Source: an uncultured Methanobrevibacter sp. (lineage in GTDB: Archaea > Methanobacteriota > Methanobacteria > Methanobacteriales > Methanobacteriaceae). Taken from it: DNA of 64,000 nt. Numbering within the stretch: the stretch's first letter is position 1; the number at the start of each line of letters is the position of its first letter. The position numbers and the translations under genes were made by a program. Below, in pieces: positions 15,678 to 24,896 of the stretch. The notes beneath the pieces are model-generated. The model saw only the letters and a program-made list of their open reading frames with translations. It searched no databases and was not told the origin of the DNA. The stretch spans positions 1-64,000 of the forward strand of contig NZ_CACXXB010000003.1 in the NCBI RefSeq assembly GCF_902771435.1, given 5' to 3'.

Positions 15678-17297
15678 ATGGAAACAAAATATATTATAGC
15701 GGCAGTTGTAGCTATTCTTGCAATCGTAGGTATAGGTGCAATTGCTATGGGGGGCGGAAACACTCAACATGCACCTAATGAATTAGTGGCATGTGTTGCT
15801 GCTCATGGTGAAGAACCTGAGTTCGGTTTTGACCCTATGCATGGTTGGGGATACCATGATTCCGGAACAGAACCACTTATACAAAGTACAATTCTCAAAA
15901 GGGATAAAGACAATAATTTCGTAAATGATTTAGCTACAAATTACACTGTTTCTAGTGATTTCAAAACTTACACAGTTGATATCCGTGATGATGTCAAGTT
16001 CACTGACGGTTCAAAATTAACAGCAAAAGATGTAGCATTTTCATATAATAAAGCTAAAGAATTAGGTGAAGGGGCAGATTTAAGTTCCATGAATAATGCA
16101 ACAGCAGAAGGAAATAAAGTTACATTCACTCTCAACAAATCCGATTCTACATTTATCAACAAATTGACTGATGTCGGAATCGTGCCTGAAGCAAATTACA
16201 AAGAAGATTCATACGGACAAAACCCAATCGGTTCAGGTCCTTATAAATTAGCTCAATGGGATAAAGGACAACAATTCATCTTGGAAAAAAATCCTGATTA
16301 CTATGGAAGGGAACCATACTTTGATAAGATAACTAACTTATTCTTAGATCCTGATGCAGCATTTGCTGCAGTTAAAAACGGTGATGTGGACATTGCTGAA
16401 GTACAACTTGCATATGCAAATGAAACAATTGACGGATACCACTTAGAATACTTCGATTCTATTGATGTACGTGGAATTTCATTACCAACACAAATGAATA
16501 CTGGAAACTTAAGTGAAGACAATGTCACTATCGGTAACAATGTAACCGGAGACCCAGCTATCAGGGAAGCGTTAAACATTGGTATTAACAGACAATCCTT
16601 ATTAGATGGTGCATTCAACGGATACGGTAATGTTTCATACAATGGTGTTGCAAGTCAATTACCTTGGGCGTTCGGATCCACATTTAACGACAGTCAAGTG
16701 GACCAAGCTAAAAAAGTTCTCTCCGATGCAGGTTGGAATGATACTAACGGTGATGGAATTGTAGAGAAAAACGGTACCAAAGCTGAATTTTCAGTATACT
16801 ATAATTCAAAAGCAACCGAAAGACAAGCAATTGCAGTAGCTGTTGCAGAACAAGCTAAAGAAATTGGTATTCAAATTAATCCTGTAGGTGGAAGCTGGGA
16901 TGATATCGACCCTAATATATACAGTCAAGGAGTAGTATGGGGATTCGGTTCAGCAGATCCATTTGAAATTGAGCACCAATATGATTCAAGAGTGGCTTGT
17001 GTAGGTTATGACAACTCTGAAGGTCTTAATGATTCTGAAGTGGACTCATTAATTGACCAAGCTATGACCCAAGATTTAAACAGTTCATACTCCACTTGGT
17101 CTCAAGCAGCTCAAAAAGCTACATCACACTATCCATACTTATGGATTGGTACTGTAGACTACACTTACTTTGTAAGTAATGATTTAGACATTTCCAACAG
17201 CACACACCTCATTTACCCACACGGTGGAGACATATGGGGTAACATATACGATTGGAAACGTGTTAATGAAACTTCAAACACAACTGCAAGTAAATAA
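15678..17297 (+). CDS. ABC importer 1 substrate-binding protein (DppA/NikA/CntA type)
   Basis: 539 residues. A hydrophobic N-terminal segment (about 5-25) with no lipobox Cys anchors it to the membrane. The SBP family 5 fold follows: EPEFGFDPMHGWGYH, PLIQSTILKRDKDN, DLATNYTVSSDFKTYTVDIRDDVKFTDGSKLTAKDVAFSYNKA, IGSGPYKLAQWDKGQQFILEKNPDYYG. Family 5 covers peptides, nickel and metal-opine complexes (NikA, CntA). About half its residues match the second binding protein at 26551. The regulon box and the linked nicotianamine synthase gene favour a metal-chelate ligand over peptides, but that is inference. Confidence 0.88.
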   Translation: METKYIIAAVVAILAIVGIGAIAMGGGNTQHAPNELVACVAAHGEEPEFGFDPMHGWGYHDSGTEPLIQSTILKRDKDNNFVNDLATNYTVSSDFKTYTVDIRDDVKFTDGSKLTAKDVAFSYNKAKELGEGADLSSMNNATAEGNKVTFTLNKSDSTFINKLTDVGIVPEANYKEDSYGQNPIGSGPYKLAQWDKGQQFILEKNPDYYGREPYFDKITNLFLDPDAAFAAVKNGDVDIAEVQLAYANETIDGYHLEYFDSIDVRGISLPTQMNTGNLSEDNVTIGNNVTGDPAIREALNIGINRQSLLDGAFNGYGNVSYNGVASQLPWAFGSTFNDSQVDQAKKVLSDAGWNDTNGDGIVEKNGTKAEFSVYYNSKATERQAIAVAVAEQAKEIGIQINPVGGSWDDIDPNIYSQGVVWGFGSADPFEIEHQYDSRVACVGYDNSEGLNDSEVDSLIDQAMTQDLNSSYSTWSQAAQKATSHYPYLWIGTVDYTYFVSNDLDISNSTHLIYPHGGDIWGNIYDWKRVNETSNTTASK

Positions 17298-17308
17298 TTA
17301 AATAGAAG

Positions 17309-17331
17309 ATGATTTATTTCATATAAATCAT
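17309..17331 (+). terminator. attenuating hairpin after binding-protein gene 1
   Basis: Perfect 9-bp arms ATGATTTAT and ATAAATCAT with a 5-base loop, followed at once by a run of T, 11 bases after the stop. Placed between the binding protein and the permeases, it probably lowers downstream expression so that binding protein is made in excess. Confidence 0.65.
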
Positions 17332-17367
17332 TTTTTTATTCTTTTTTTTTAAAAACAAATTTACGAG

Positions 17368-18363
17368 ATGATTAAAATTAACAATAAGAAATTAGCTAAG
17401 TTTTTAGGATTAAAAGCTATTAGATTACTAATTTTATTAATTGTTATTGCCGCAATAAGTTTTATAATGATACAATTATCTCCAATTGACCCTGTTAAAG
17501 CTTATCTTGGACAAAGAATTGTCAGTCAGGAACAAATAGCAATCATAGGTGAATATTGGGGTACAAATTTATCTTTAGGTGAAAGGGTATTTGGTTGGCT
17601 TCAAACTTTGGCATCCGGAAGCATGGGTTTTTCATTGATTTATAGGGTGCCTGTAACTGAAGTTATTGTTCAAAAATTCACAGCTTCATTAACTCTCATG
17701 GTGGTTTCATGGGTAATTTCTGCAATTGTCGGTTTTGGTTTAGGCGTAATTGCAGGTGCAAAAGAAGGCAGCTGGGCAGATAAGGCAATTAAAACTTACT
17801 GTTACATATTGCAGTCCACACCTACCTTTTGGATAGGATTAGTATTTTTAATGGTTTTCTCAGTGTACTTGGGTTGGTTCCCGATTGGTCTTTCGGTTCC
17901 GATTGGACAGTTATCCGACACAGTGACATTTTGGCAATGGTTGTATAGATTGATATTGCCTGCGATAACTTTAAGTATTGTAGGAATTGCTTCTCTTACA
18001 ATGTATACAAGAGATAAGCTTATCAGTGTAAAAAGAAGCGATTATTTCTTGTTTGCACAAGCTAGAGGTGAAAGTTTCTGGGGCATAATCAAAAATCACG
18101 GAATAAGAAATATTTTGCTTCCTGCAATCACAATTCAGTTCCTGTCATTCAATGAGTTATTCGGTGGAACAATTCTTGTCGAACAGGTTTTTGCATATCC
18201 TGGTATCGGTCAGGCAACAGTGGCTGCTGGTTTAAGGTCTGATGTCCCATTATTGCTTGGTATTGTTATTATCAGCGCCATTTTCGTATTTATGGGAAAC
18301 TTTATTGCTGATTTGATTTACCAATATGTCGATCCAAGATTAAGGAGTGAGGATGATGAGTGA
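17368..18363 (+). CDS. ABC importer 1 permease (DppB/NikB/CntB type)
   Basis: 331 residues with about six TM segments. TM1 (16-38) is followed by SPIDPVKAYLGQRIV and an outside loop, then TLMVVSWVISAIVGFGLGVIAG, FWIGLVFLMVFSVYLGWFPIG and the cytoplasmic coupling loop DYFLFAQARGESFWGIIKNHGIRNILLPAI, the EAA motif of binding-protein-dependent permeases. The end, FGGTILVEQVFAYPGIGQATV, is the DppB-family signature. It forms the channel with the next gene's product. The 70-base gap before it contains the attenuator hairpin. Confidence 0.92.
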   Translation: MIKINNKKLAKFLGLKAIRLLILLIVIAAISFIMIQLSPIDPVKAYLGQRIVSQEQIAIIGEYWGTNLSLGERVFGWLQTLASGSMGFSLIYRVPVTEVIVQKFTASLTLMVVSWVISAIVGFGLGVIAGAKEGSWADKAIKTYCYILQSTPTFWIGLVFLMVFSVYLGWFPIGLSVPIGQLSDTVTFWQWLYRLILPAITLSIVGIASLTMYTRDKLISVKRSDYFLFAQARGESFWGIIKNHGIRNILLPAITIQFLSFNELFGGTILVEQVFAYPGIGQATVAAGLRSDVPLLLGIVIISAIFVFMGNFIADLIYQYVDPRLRSEDDE

Positions 18364-19207
18364 ACTTCCATGGTATAATAGGGGATTGTTCAGTTCTTTA
18401 AACTTAAGGCAAAAAACACTTTTGACTATAGGACTTACAGGATTTGTTTTACTAATTATTTTCATTAGCGGATGGATGATTGATGCTAATTTACCTACTG
18501 ACTTTACCATAAAAATGAAACCTCCGTCATTTGAACATCCTTTTGGGACTGACTGGATGGGTAGAGACATGTTCATCAGAACATTGAAAGGTTTAAGTTT
18601 AAGTATTATGATTGGTTTGGCCGCTTCAGTTCTTTCCAGTATAATAGCTACAATCTTAGCTTTTATTGCAAGTATGAACAAGTTTTGTGATGAATTTGTG
18701 TCCTGGTTAATCGATTTGTTTGCATCAATACCTCATATCCTATTGATTATGATGATATCTATCGGATTGGGTAAAGGGGCATTTGGTGTAATGATGGCAG
18801 TTGCATTTACCCACTGGGTAAACCTGACAAGGGTGCTCAGAGCTGAAGTATTGCAAATCAATACTTCTGAATATGTTGCATTATCTAAAAGATTTGGTAA
18901 AAGCAAATTATGGATTGCCAGACAGCATATTTTGCCTTTGGTGTTGTCTCAGATATTTGTAGGAACATTATTGGTGTTCCCGCATGCGATTATGCACGAG
19001 TCAAGTGTAACATTCCTAGGATTTGGTTTATCACCACACGAACCGGCAATTGGTATAATATTGTCTGAATCAATGACCTATCTTGCAATGGGCGCTTGGT
19101 GGTTGGCATTCTTCCCAGGTCTTGCATTATTGATAGTTGTACTGTTGTTTGATATCATAGGGGATAATTTAAAACGACTGGTGGATCCTTCACAGGCAAA
19201 TAACTAG
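18353..19207 (+). CDS. ABC importer 1 permease (DppC/NikC/CntC type)
   Basis: 284 residues from ATG 18353, chosen for its AAGGAG site; GTG 18347 and ATG 18356 are alternatives. The gene overlaps the previous one by 11 bases. The N-terminal membrane segment and HPFGTDWMGRDMFIRTLKGLSLSIMIGLAAS are the OppC-type signature. SEYVALSKRFGKSKLWIARQHILPLVLSQI is the EAA coupling motif, and ESSVTFLGFGLSPHEPAIGIILSES closes the last TMs. About five or six TM segments. It pairs with the previous permease. Confidence 0.92.
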   Translation: MMSELPWYNRGLFSSLNLRQKTLLTIGLTGFVLLIIFISGWMIDANLPTDFTIKMKPPSFEHPFGTDWMGRDMFIRTLKGLSLSIMIGLAASVLSSIIATILAFIASMNKFCDEFVSWLIDLFASIPHILLIMMISIGLGKGAFGVMMAVAFTHWVNLTRVLRAEVLQINTSEYVALSKRFGKSKLWIARQHILPLVLSQIFVGTLLVFPHAIMHESSVTFLGFGLSPHEPAIGIILSESMTYLAMGAWWLAFFPGLALLIVVLLFDIIGDNLKRLVDPSQANN

Positions 19208-19219
19208 ATTGGTGATATT

Positions 19220-20167
19220 ATGGGAAATTTATTAGAAGTAAATAATTTATCTATATCCTTTACGCAATATGTTCAGGGACTGAACAGGCATGATTTAAAG
19301 GTAATATCCGATTTGACAATTGATGTTGATGAAGGGGAAATAGTCGCCGTATTGGGTTCCAGCGGTTCTGGTAAAAGTCTTTTGGCTCATTCAATCTTAG
19401 GCATTTTACCTTACAATGCTCATGTTACCGGTGAGATTAGATATGAGGGGGAAGTTTTAAATCAGGAGTTGAAGGAAAAATTAAGGGGTAAGGAAATCTG
19501 TTTAATACCTCAGTCAGTAAATTTCTTAGACCCCCTTATGAAGGTTTCCGAACAGGCAATCGGTGAATGCAAGGATGAAAAGGAACATGCCGAGAAAAAA
19601 ATAAAGCAAAGAGAAATTTTCGCCAAATACGGTTTGGATGAAAGTGTTGATGATTTATATCCCTTTGAATTGTCCGGAGGAATGGCCAGAAAAGTATTAC
19701 TGTCTACCGCATTAATTGGTGATCCAAAGTTATTGATTGCTGATGAACCAACACCAGGTCTTGATAAAAAGAGTGTTGAAGAGACAATCGCTGATATTAA
19801 AAACCTAAAGGAAAACGGTAAAGGTGTTCTTTTAATTACTCACGAAATTGATGTGGCATTAAAAACAGCAGATAGGATTGCAATATTTTATTCAGGATAC
19901 GTAATCGAAATCAATAAAGTAGAAAACTTCAGAAATGCGGATAATCTATTGCATCCATACACTAAAGCCTTAATTAATTCACTTCCAAGAAACGGTTTTC
20001 ATCTTACTGAAGGTGTTCAGCCACTTGATGAGGTTTCAGGATGTCCTTACTGGGAAAATTGTCCGATTCGCATAGATAAATGCGAGAAAACCAAACCTGA
20101 GTTGGTTGAGCATAATGGTGTAATGATTAGATGTTTCAATTTCAAGGAGGTTAATGATGGATCTTAA
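19220..20167 (+). CDS. ABC importer 1 ATPase (DppD/NikD/CntD type)
   Basis: 315 residues. Walker A GSSGSGKS (about 51-58), Q-loop LIPQSVNFLDPL, signature LSGGMARK, Walker B LLIADEPTPGLD and H-loop LLITHEID. The C-terminal extension has four Cys (SGCPYWENCPIRIDKCEKTKPEL and RCF), as in Opp/Dpp/Nik ATPases where such Cys clusters may bind metal. The start follows GGTGA. It is closely similar to the ATPase at 23852, both opening with LLxVxNLSISFxQYxxGLNxxDLKVI. It works with the short ATPase that overlaps its 3' end. Confidence 0.93.
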   Translation: MGNLLEVNNLSISFTQYVQGLNRHDLKVISDLTIDVDEGEIVAVLGSSGSGKSLLAHSILGILPYNAHVTGEIRYEGEVLNQELKEKLRGKEICLIPQSVNFLDPLMKVSEQAIGECKDEKEHAEKKIKQREIFAKYGLDESVDDLYPFELSGGMARKVLLSTALIGDPKLLIADEPTPGLDKKSVEETIADIKNLKENGKGVLLITHEIDVALKTADRIAIFYSGYVIEINKVENFRNADNLLHPYTKALINSLPRNGFHLTEGVQPLDEVSGCPYWENCPIRIDKCEKTKPELVEHNGVMIRCFNFKEVNDGS

Positions 20168-20768
20168 AGCGAACAATATCTCTTTTTCATATAATAAGAA
20201 GAGACAAATATTGAAGGATGTTTCATTATCTCTTAACAGCAATCAAATCATAGGTCTGATTGGAGATAGTGGTAGCGGCAAATCCACTTTATGTAAAATA
20301 TTATCCGGCCATATCACTCATTATGGTGGAGAGGTGACAATTGATGGTAAAAAAATACCTGATAAGGATTTTTATCCTGTGCAATTAATTTTCCAGCATC
20401 CAGAAAAGACAATGAATCCTAAATGGAAGATGAATAAAGTGTTAAATGAATCATGGAATCCTCCTAAAGATTTAAAAGATACTTTCGGTTTAAAAGATTC
20501 CTGGTTAACTCGTTGGCCTAATGAACTTTCCGGTGGAGAATTGCAACGTTTCAGTATATTGAGGGCTCTTAATCCAAAAACAAGATTTATCATTGCAGAT
20601 GAGATTTCCACTATGCTTGATGCCGTAACTCAAGTGCAAATATGGGAGGCTCTCATTAATCATTGTAAATCCAATAATATTGGTATATTGGCTGTTAGCC
20701 ATGATGAAGAGCTGCTGAATGTATTGTGTGATGATATTTTACTTTTCAATGAAATAAATAATCTCTAA
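20157..20768 (+). CDS. ABC importer 1 ATPase (NikE/CntF type, short)
   Basis: 203 residues from ATG 20157, placed 6 bases after AAGGAGG; ATG 20154 is closer to it. Walker A GDSGSGKST, signature LSGGELQR, Walker B FIIADEISTMLD and H-loop AVSHDEE. It stops right after the nucleotide-binding domain and lacks the C-terminal extension of DppF. This matches NikE/CntF-like ATPases of metal importers better than peptide ATPases. It overlaps the previous gene by 11 bases. The paralogue is at 23248. The stop codon lies inside the arm of a terminator hairpin. Confidence 0.9.
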   Translation: MDLKANNISFSYNKKRQILKDVSLSLNSNQIIGLIGDSGSGKSTLCKILSGHITHYGGEVTIDGKKIPDKDFYPVQLIFQHPEKTMNPKWKMNKVLNESWNPPKDLKDTFGLKDSWLTRWPNELSGGELQRFSILRALNPKTRFIIADEISTMLDAVTQVQIWEALINHCKSNNIGILAVSHDEELLNVLCDDILLFNEINNL

Positions 20769-20803
20769 AATTGAATTACTGTCCTGTAATTTAATTTTGA
20801 GAT
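20761..20803 (+). terminator. terminator at the end of importer operon 1
   Basis: A long imperfect stem (arms 20761-20779 and 20786-20803, mostly paired, loop TGTCCT) is followed by a T-rich run. It covers the stop codon of the last ATPase gene and separates it from the MATE gene 66 bases on. Confidence 0.7.
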
Positions 20804-20868
20804 ATTTTTTCTTTTTTTCTTTTGTTAAATAATTAATTTTATATTTGAAAAAATTTTAATAATTACTT

Positions 20869-22239
20869 ATGTTAAGTGATGATTCAGCTAATAGTGTAGA
20901 TTTAATGCTTCAAAATCCCAAAAAAGCATTAATAAGAATGTCTATACCTCTGATAATTTCATTGATTATTACTAGCTTTTATAATTTGATAGATGCATTC
21001 TGGGTGTCCGGTCTTGGAGCCGATGCACTTGCGGGTGTCGGATTTTTCACACCGATTTTCATGATTCTTGTAGGTTTTGGAAATGGTTTGGGTTCTGGTG
21101 CCGCTTTTGCTTTGTCAAAATATCTCGGTGAGGACAACAAACCAAAGGCTGATAATGCTTCTGTCCATTCTATTTTAATTGACATTGTCGTTTCATTAAT
21201 TATGACTGTGCTGCTTTTGCTTTCATTAAATCCGATTTTAAATGCAATGGGTGCCGGCCAGACCATCGGATATGCAACAGATTATGGTGTAATAATCATT
21301 CTTGGTTCTGTTTTCATAATCTTTTCAAATGCTTTATATGGTATATTTAGGGGGGAAGGTGATACTACCCGTCCGATGTATGCAATGATTGCATCCGCTG
21401 TTTTAAACATGATTTTGGACCCTATTTTCATTTACACTTTAAACTTCGGAGTTAAGGGAGCGGCCATTGCAACTATAATGTCCTCAATATTTGTTATTTT
21501 GATATTGTTATACTGGTTTTATATCAAAAAAGACACTTATTTGAAGCCAAATATGGTCAATTTCAAATTTAAAGGGGATATTTCTAAAGATATTGTTAAA
21601 GTAGGAATTCCGGCAAGCATTCAACTTTTAAATAATGCATTTTTTGCAGCGGTTTTCTCAGCGCTCCTGACATATGTCGGCTCAACGGATTCTGTGGCGG
21701 TTTATTCGACAGGATGGAGAATAGTGACAATCGGAACAACACCTCTTCTAGCTATTGGAACAGCATTGATCAGCGTTATTGCAGCAAATTATGGTGCTCA
21801 GAAATATGGTAATATTCAAATAGCTCACAGGTATGCGATGAAGGTATCGATTGTCATTGCATGTATTGTTGCAGTTCTCACTAATGTTTTTGCGGGAGAT
21901 ATTGCATCTGTATTTGCATCAAGCGGCAGCAGTGTCAGAATTGCTTCAGAGCTCACCAGCTTTCTTTCATGGATTGTAATCTACTATCCTACAATGGCGG
22001 TTGGAGTTGCATCAACTTATGTGTTCCAGGGAATCGGAAAAGGAATAACTGCAATGTTTCAGACAATTATGAGGGAAACAGGCTTTACAATATTTTTCGC
22101 AGTTTTATTGGGTGTTGTTCTTGGATATGGCGTATGGGGAGCCTGGATGGGAATTGTTTTGGGCGAAGTTGTCTCAAACAACATTACCATGGTTTGGGCC
22201 GACCTGCAAATTAAAAGATTGATGAATAACCACAATTGA
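20869..22239 (+). CDS. MATE-family efflux transporter
   Basis: 456 residues with about twelve TM segments. It starts PKKALIRMSIPLIISLIITSFYNLIDAFWVSGLGADALAGVGFFTPIFMI, the usual MATE first helices, and has the YGIFRGEGDTTRPMYAMIASAVLNMILDPIFIY signature between TM4 and TM6. MATE proteins push organic cations and secondary metabolites out using H+ or Na+. Between a metal-chelate importer operon and a nicotianamine synthase gene, it is the best candidate exporter of the metallophore, like MFS-type CntE in staphylopine loci. No ribosome site is visible at the ATG, and a terminator precedes the gene, so it may have its own near-leaderless transcript or rely on read-through. Confidence 0.9.
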   Translation: MLSDDSANSVDLMLQNPKKALIRMSIPLIISLIITSFYNLIDAFWVSGLGADALAGVGFFTPIFMILVGFGNGLGSGAAFALSKYLGEDNKPKADNASVHSILIDIVVSLIMTVLLLLSLNPILNAMGAGQTIGYATDYGVIIILGSVFIIFSNALYGIFRGEGDTTRPMYAMIASAVLNMILDPIFIYTLNFGVKGAAIATIMSSIFVILILLYWFYIKKDTYLKPNMVNFKFKGDISKDIVKVGIPASIQLLNNAFFAAVFSALLTYVGSTDSVAVYSTGWRIVTIGTTPLLAIGTALISVIAANYGAQKYGNIQIAHRYAMKVSIVIACIVAVLTNVFAGDIASVFASSGSSVRIASELTSFLSWIVIYYPTMAVGVASTYVFQGIGKGITAMFQTIMRETGFTIFFAVLLGVVLGYGVWGAWMGIVLGEVVSNNITMVWADLQIKRLMNNHN

Positions 22240-22391
22240 ACAATGTCTTTAATGAAAGATGACTTAAATTATTTTCATGAATCCTATTAGGTTTCCAGTT
22301 TGGTGAATGATTATTTAATTTTAATGGCTAGGATTTCATTTTTCAAGTGATTGGTTATTTTTGATGTATAGGTGATGGTATTTAGAGAAAG
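22240..22391. other. gap between converging genes
   Basis: 152 A+T-rich bases between the converging MATE and nicotianamine synthase genes. I see no gene, clear hairpin terminator or regulon box here. Confidence 0.5.
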
Positions 22392-23213
22392 TTATTCTAT
22401 TTTTCTGATTAAAACAGAAGTGTTGTTGGTTTTGCCTGATGGCAACATCATGACTTCCTTGTGGAAACCTCTTGTATCCTTATCAAGAACAGGTGAGTAT
22501 AAAATTGCTCTCATTCCTGTGTAGGTTCTGTAAATTACCGGCGTATTCTCATCAACATATTCCCAGATATTTGCAAAGACCCTATCTTTAGGTTCCGCCA
22601 ATGCGGCAACCATCAATATGTCATATTCCAAATCTTTGATTGCTGTTTCATCACCGACAACAATTTTGATATCATTTTCAAGACCCAATCTTTTTAAAAC
22701 TTTCACTGATAGTTCGGCGACATCTGCCTGTTGTTCTATGCCTATACATTTGCAGCCGAATACTTTGTTGAACATTATCAAAGTTAATGGCAATGGTCCT
22801 GAGCCCAAAAATACAAAGGTTTTTTCTTCATTGAATTTAGCTAATTTACTTTCATTTTCAACAAGGCCGATATATCTGTCATAAAAATGGAAGGAATCCA
22901 AGGTTTCAACGGGATTATCTGATTCTAAAATTTTTAGGGCATTTTCGGTTTCCAGTCTTGCACCGATATAGACATAAAATTTTCTGATTAATTTTAGTGC
23001 CTTATTCATTTTTTCATCATCTAAAATATGCTTTGCAGAATCAAAATCAATAGTCTTATCGTGTGCAATTATTTCTACATCATCCAATATTTCAATGATT
23101 TCATCTATATTGATGTCATCCAACTTTGAATTTCCGTATTTGTCCAAATCCCCATAGGCAGATAATTTATTTGCGATTTCTTCAAGTTTTCCCCAATATT
23201 TATAACAGCTCAT
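22392..23213 (-). CDS. nicotianamine synthase (thermonicotianamine-type)
   Basis: 273 residues from ATG 23213, preceded by AGGTGA; the upstream ATG 23228 has no ribosome site. It matches archaeal nicotianamine synthase (the Methanothermobacter enzyme) along its length: SCYKYWGKLEEIANKL, IDFDSAKHILDDEKMNKALKLIRKFYV, the SAM-site FVFLGSGPLPLTLIMF, GIEQQADVAELSVKVLKRLGL, VGDETAI, MVAALAEPKDRVF, VIYRTYTGMRAILYSPV and LPSGKTNNTSVLI. The family moves aminocarboxypropyl groups from SAM onto each other or onto glutamate, giving metal chelators. It is third in a minus-strand unit after two importer ATPases. A generic methyltransferase label would be wrong, since the family does not transfer methyl. 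Confidence 0.93.
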   Translation of the reverse strand: MSCYKYWGKLEEIANKLSAYGDLDKYGNSKLDDINIDEIIEILDDVEIIAHDKTIDFDSAKHILDDEKMNKALKLIRKFYVYIGARLETENALKILESDNPVETLDSFHFYDRYIGLVENESKLAKFNEEKTFVFLGSGPLPLTLIMFNKVFGCKCIGIEQQADVAELSVKVLKRLGLENDIKIVVGDETAIKDLEYDILMVAALAEPKDRVFANIWEYVDENTPVIYRTYTGMRAILYSPVLDKDTRGFHKEVMMLPSGKTNNTSVLIRKIE

Positions 23214-23247
23214 ATTTTCACCTAACATTAAGGTAATTCAATTATAT

Positions 23248-23862
23248 TTAAATGTTATTGATATCTTTCAGATATATCTTTTCATCACAGATTGTTTCAA
23301 CTAGAGGCATGTCGTGACTTACGAGAATGAATCCCATTTTTCTTTCTTTCACAATTTTTAACACAGAATCTATGATTTGCACCTGTGTAATTGCATCAAG
23401 CATTGTTGTCATTTCGTCAGCTATTAAAAATTTTGTATTTGGGTTTAGCGATCTTACGACAGAAAACCTTTGAAGTTCTCCACCTGATAATTCCTGCGGA
23501 AATCTTGTCAGCCATGATTTCTGAATACCGAACTCCTTTAGAATATCATCAGGCACGTCCCATGATTCTTTCAAAACTTGTTCCATTTTCCATTTTGGAT
23601 TCATTACCTTTTCAGGGTGCTGATAAATTAATTGCACAGGTTTAAATCCTTTTTTGGGAAGAGGTTTTCCATCTAGGGTCACGTTGCCTTCGTATTTTGG
23701 AATATATCCGGATAATATTTTACACAGTGTTGATTTTCCGCTTCCACTATCTCCAATCAAACCAATAACCTTATTGCTGTCCAGTTCGAGATTAACGTCT
23801 TTTAGCAAATATTTTTTAGCGGAAGGATATTTGAATGTAATGTTTTCTGCTTTAAGTTTCAT
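23248..23862 (-). CDS. ABC importer 2 ATPase (NikE/CntF type, short)
   Basis: 204 residues; near twin of the ATPase at 20157. Walker A GDSGSGKST, Q-loop LIYQHPEKVMNPKWKM, signature LSGGELQR, Walker B FLIADEMTTMLD and H-loop VSHDM. It also ends right after the nucleotide-binding domain. It overlaps the preceding gene (23852) by 11 bases and is followed 34 bases later by the nicotianamine synthase gene, so one transcript carries chelator synthesis and uptake power. The matching permeases are on the plus strand at 28229 and 29211. Confidence 0.9.
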   Translation of the reverse strand: MKLKAENITFKYPSAKKYLLKDVNLELDSNKVIGLIGDSGSGKSTLCKILSGYIPKYEGNVTLDGKPLPKKGFKPVQLIYQHPEKVMNPKWKMEQVLKESWDVPDDILKEFGIQKSWLTRFPQELSGGELQRFSVVRSLNPNTKFLIADEMTTMLDAITQVQIIDSVLKIVKERKMGFILVSHDMPLVETICDEKIYLKDINNI

Positions 23863-24811
23863 TTTCTACACCTTCTTCATATTTAAAGCATCTTACTTTT
23901 TTCTTTCCAAGGTCAATTAGTTCAGGCCTTTCGTCCTTGCATCTGTCAAATCTCATTTCGCATCTGTCATAATATGGACAGCCCTGTGATATTTCCCCAT
24001 GCAATGGCTGATGTCCTTTGATTAATTCAAACCCGTTTGCAGGAAGTGCTTTGTACAATGCTTTTGTGTATGGGTGAAGCAAGTTTTCACCATCTCCTGA
24101 AAAGTCTTTGTTTTCTGCAATTTCGATTACAAATCCTGAATAGAAAATTCCAATCCTGTCGGCGATTTCCAGTGCTGCATGAATATCGTGTGTGATGAGA
24201 AGAACGCCTACTCCGTCTTCTTTCATATGTTTAAAATGATTTAATGTTTCTATTACTGTTTTTTCGTCAAGTCCTGGTGTCGGTTCGTCTGCAACAACAA
24301 GTTTGGGATTTGATAGGAGTGCGGTTGAAACAAGTACTCTTCTGGCCATTCCTCCGGATAATTGAAATGGATACATTTCATCCACTTCGGGGCCAAGATT
24401 ATAATGTTCAAAGATTTCCCTTTGTTTTATTTTCTTTTCTTTTTTTTCTGCATCGTTTTCGGTATTTCCTATGGCTTGGTCTGAGATTTTCATCAACGGA
24501 TCTAGGAAGTTCACAGATTGTGGAATTAAAGCAATTTCCTTTCCTCTGAGTTCCTCTTTGTCCTCTTGGGATAGTTCTTTTCCTTTGTATTTAATTTTTC
24601 CATTTTGCCTTGCATTTTCAGGAAGTATTCCAAAAATCGCATGGGCAAGCAAACTCTTTCCGGAACCACTTGAACCTAAAACTGCTAAAATTTCACCTTC
24701 AGATATATCTAAAGTTAAATCAGTGATGACTTTTAAATCCCTTTGATTTAATCCCTTTGTATATTGTATAAATGAAATTGAAACATTTTCTACATCTAAT
24801 AATTTTTCCAT
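23852..24811 (-). CDS. ABC importer 2 ATPase (DppD/NikD/CntD type)
   Basis: 319 residues, paralogue of the ATPase at 19220. Walker A GSSGSGKS, Q-loop LIPQSVNFLDPLMKISDQAIG, signature LSGGMARR, Walker B LVVADEPTPGLDEKT and H-loop LITHDIH. The C-terminal Cys cluster is CPYYDRCEMRFDRCKDERPEL plus RCF. It is the first gene of the minus-strand unit (this, 23248, nicotianamine synthase), divergent from the acetyltransferase gene at 24957. The shared 145-base control region contains regulon boxes. Confidence 0.92.
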   Translation of the reverse strand: MEKLLDVENVSISFIQYTKGLNQRDLKVITDLTLDISEGEILAVLGSSGSGKSLLAHAIFGILPENARQNGKIKYKGKELSQEDKEELRGKEIALIPQSVNFLDPLMKISDQAIGNTENDAEKKEKKIKQREIFEHYNLGPEVDEMYPFQLSGGMARRVLVSTALLSNPKLVVADEPTPGLDEKTVIETLNHFKHMKEDGVGVLLITHDIHAALEIADRIGIFYSGFVIEIAENKDFSGDGENLLHPYTKALYKALPANGFELIKGHQPLHGEISQGCPYYDRCEMRFDRCKDERPELIDLGKKKVRCFKYEEGVENET

Positions 24812-24896
24812 TAAATCACCTTTTGGACTCTGAATGATAACTTTTAAATATTAATTTGTACTTTATTAATATTAAAGTTATTCAAAATGATTAAAA

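Noticed and set aside
22392-23228. Generic SAM methyltransferase annotation
   Set aside because: The GSGPLPLT motif and long agreement with archaeal nicotianamine synthase identify the family, which transfers aminocarboxypropyl and not methyl groups.
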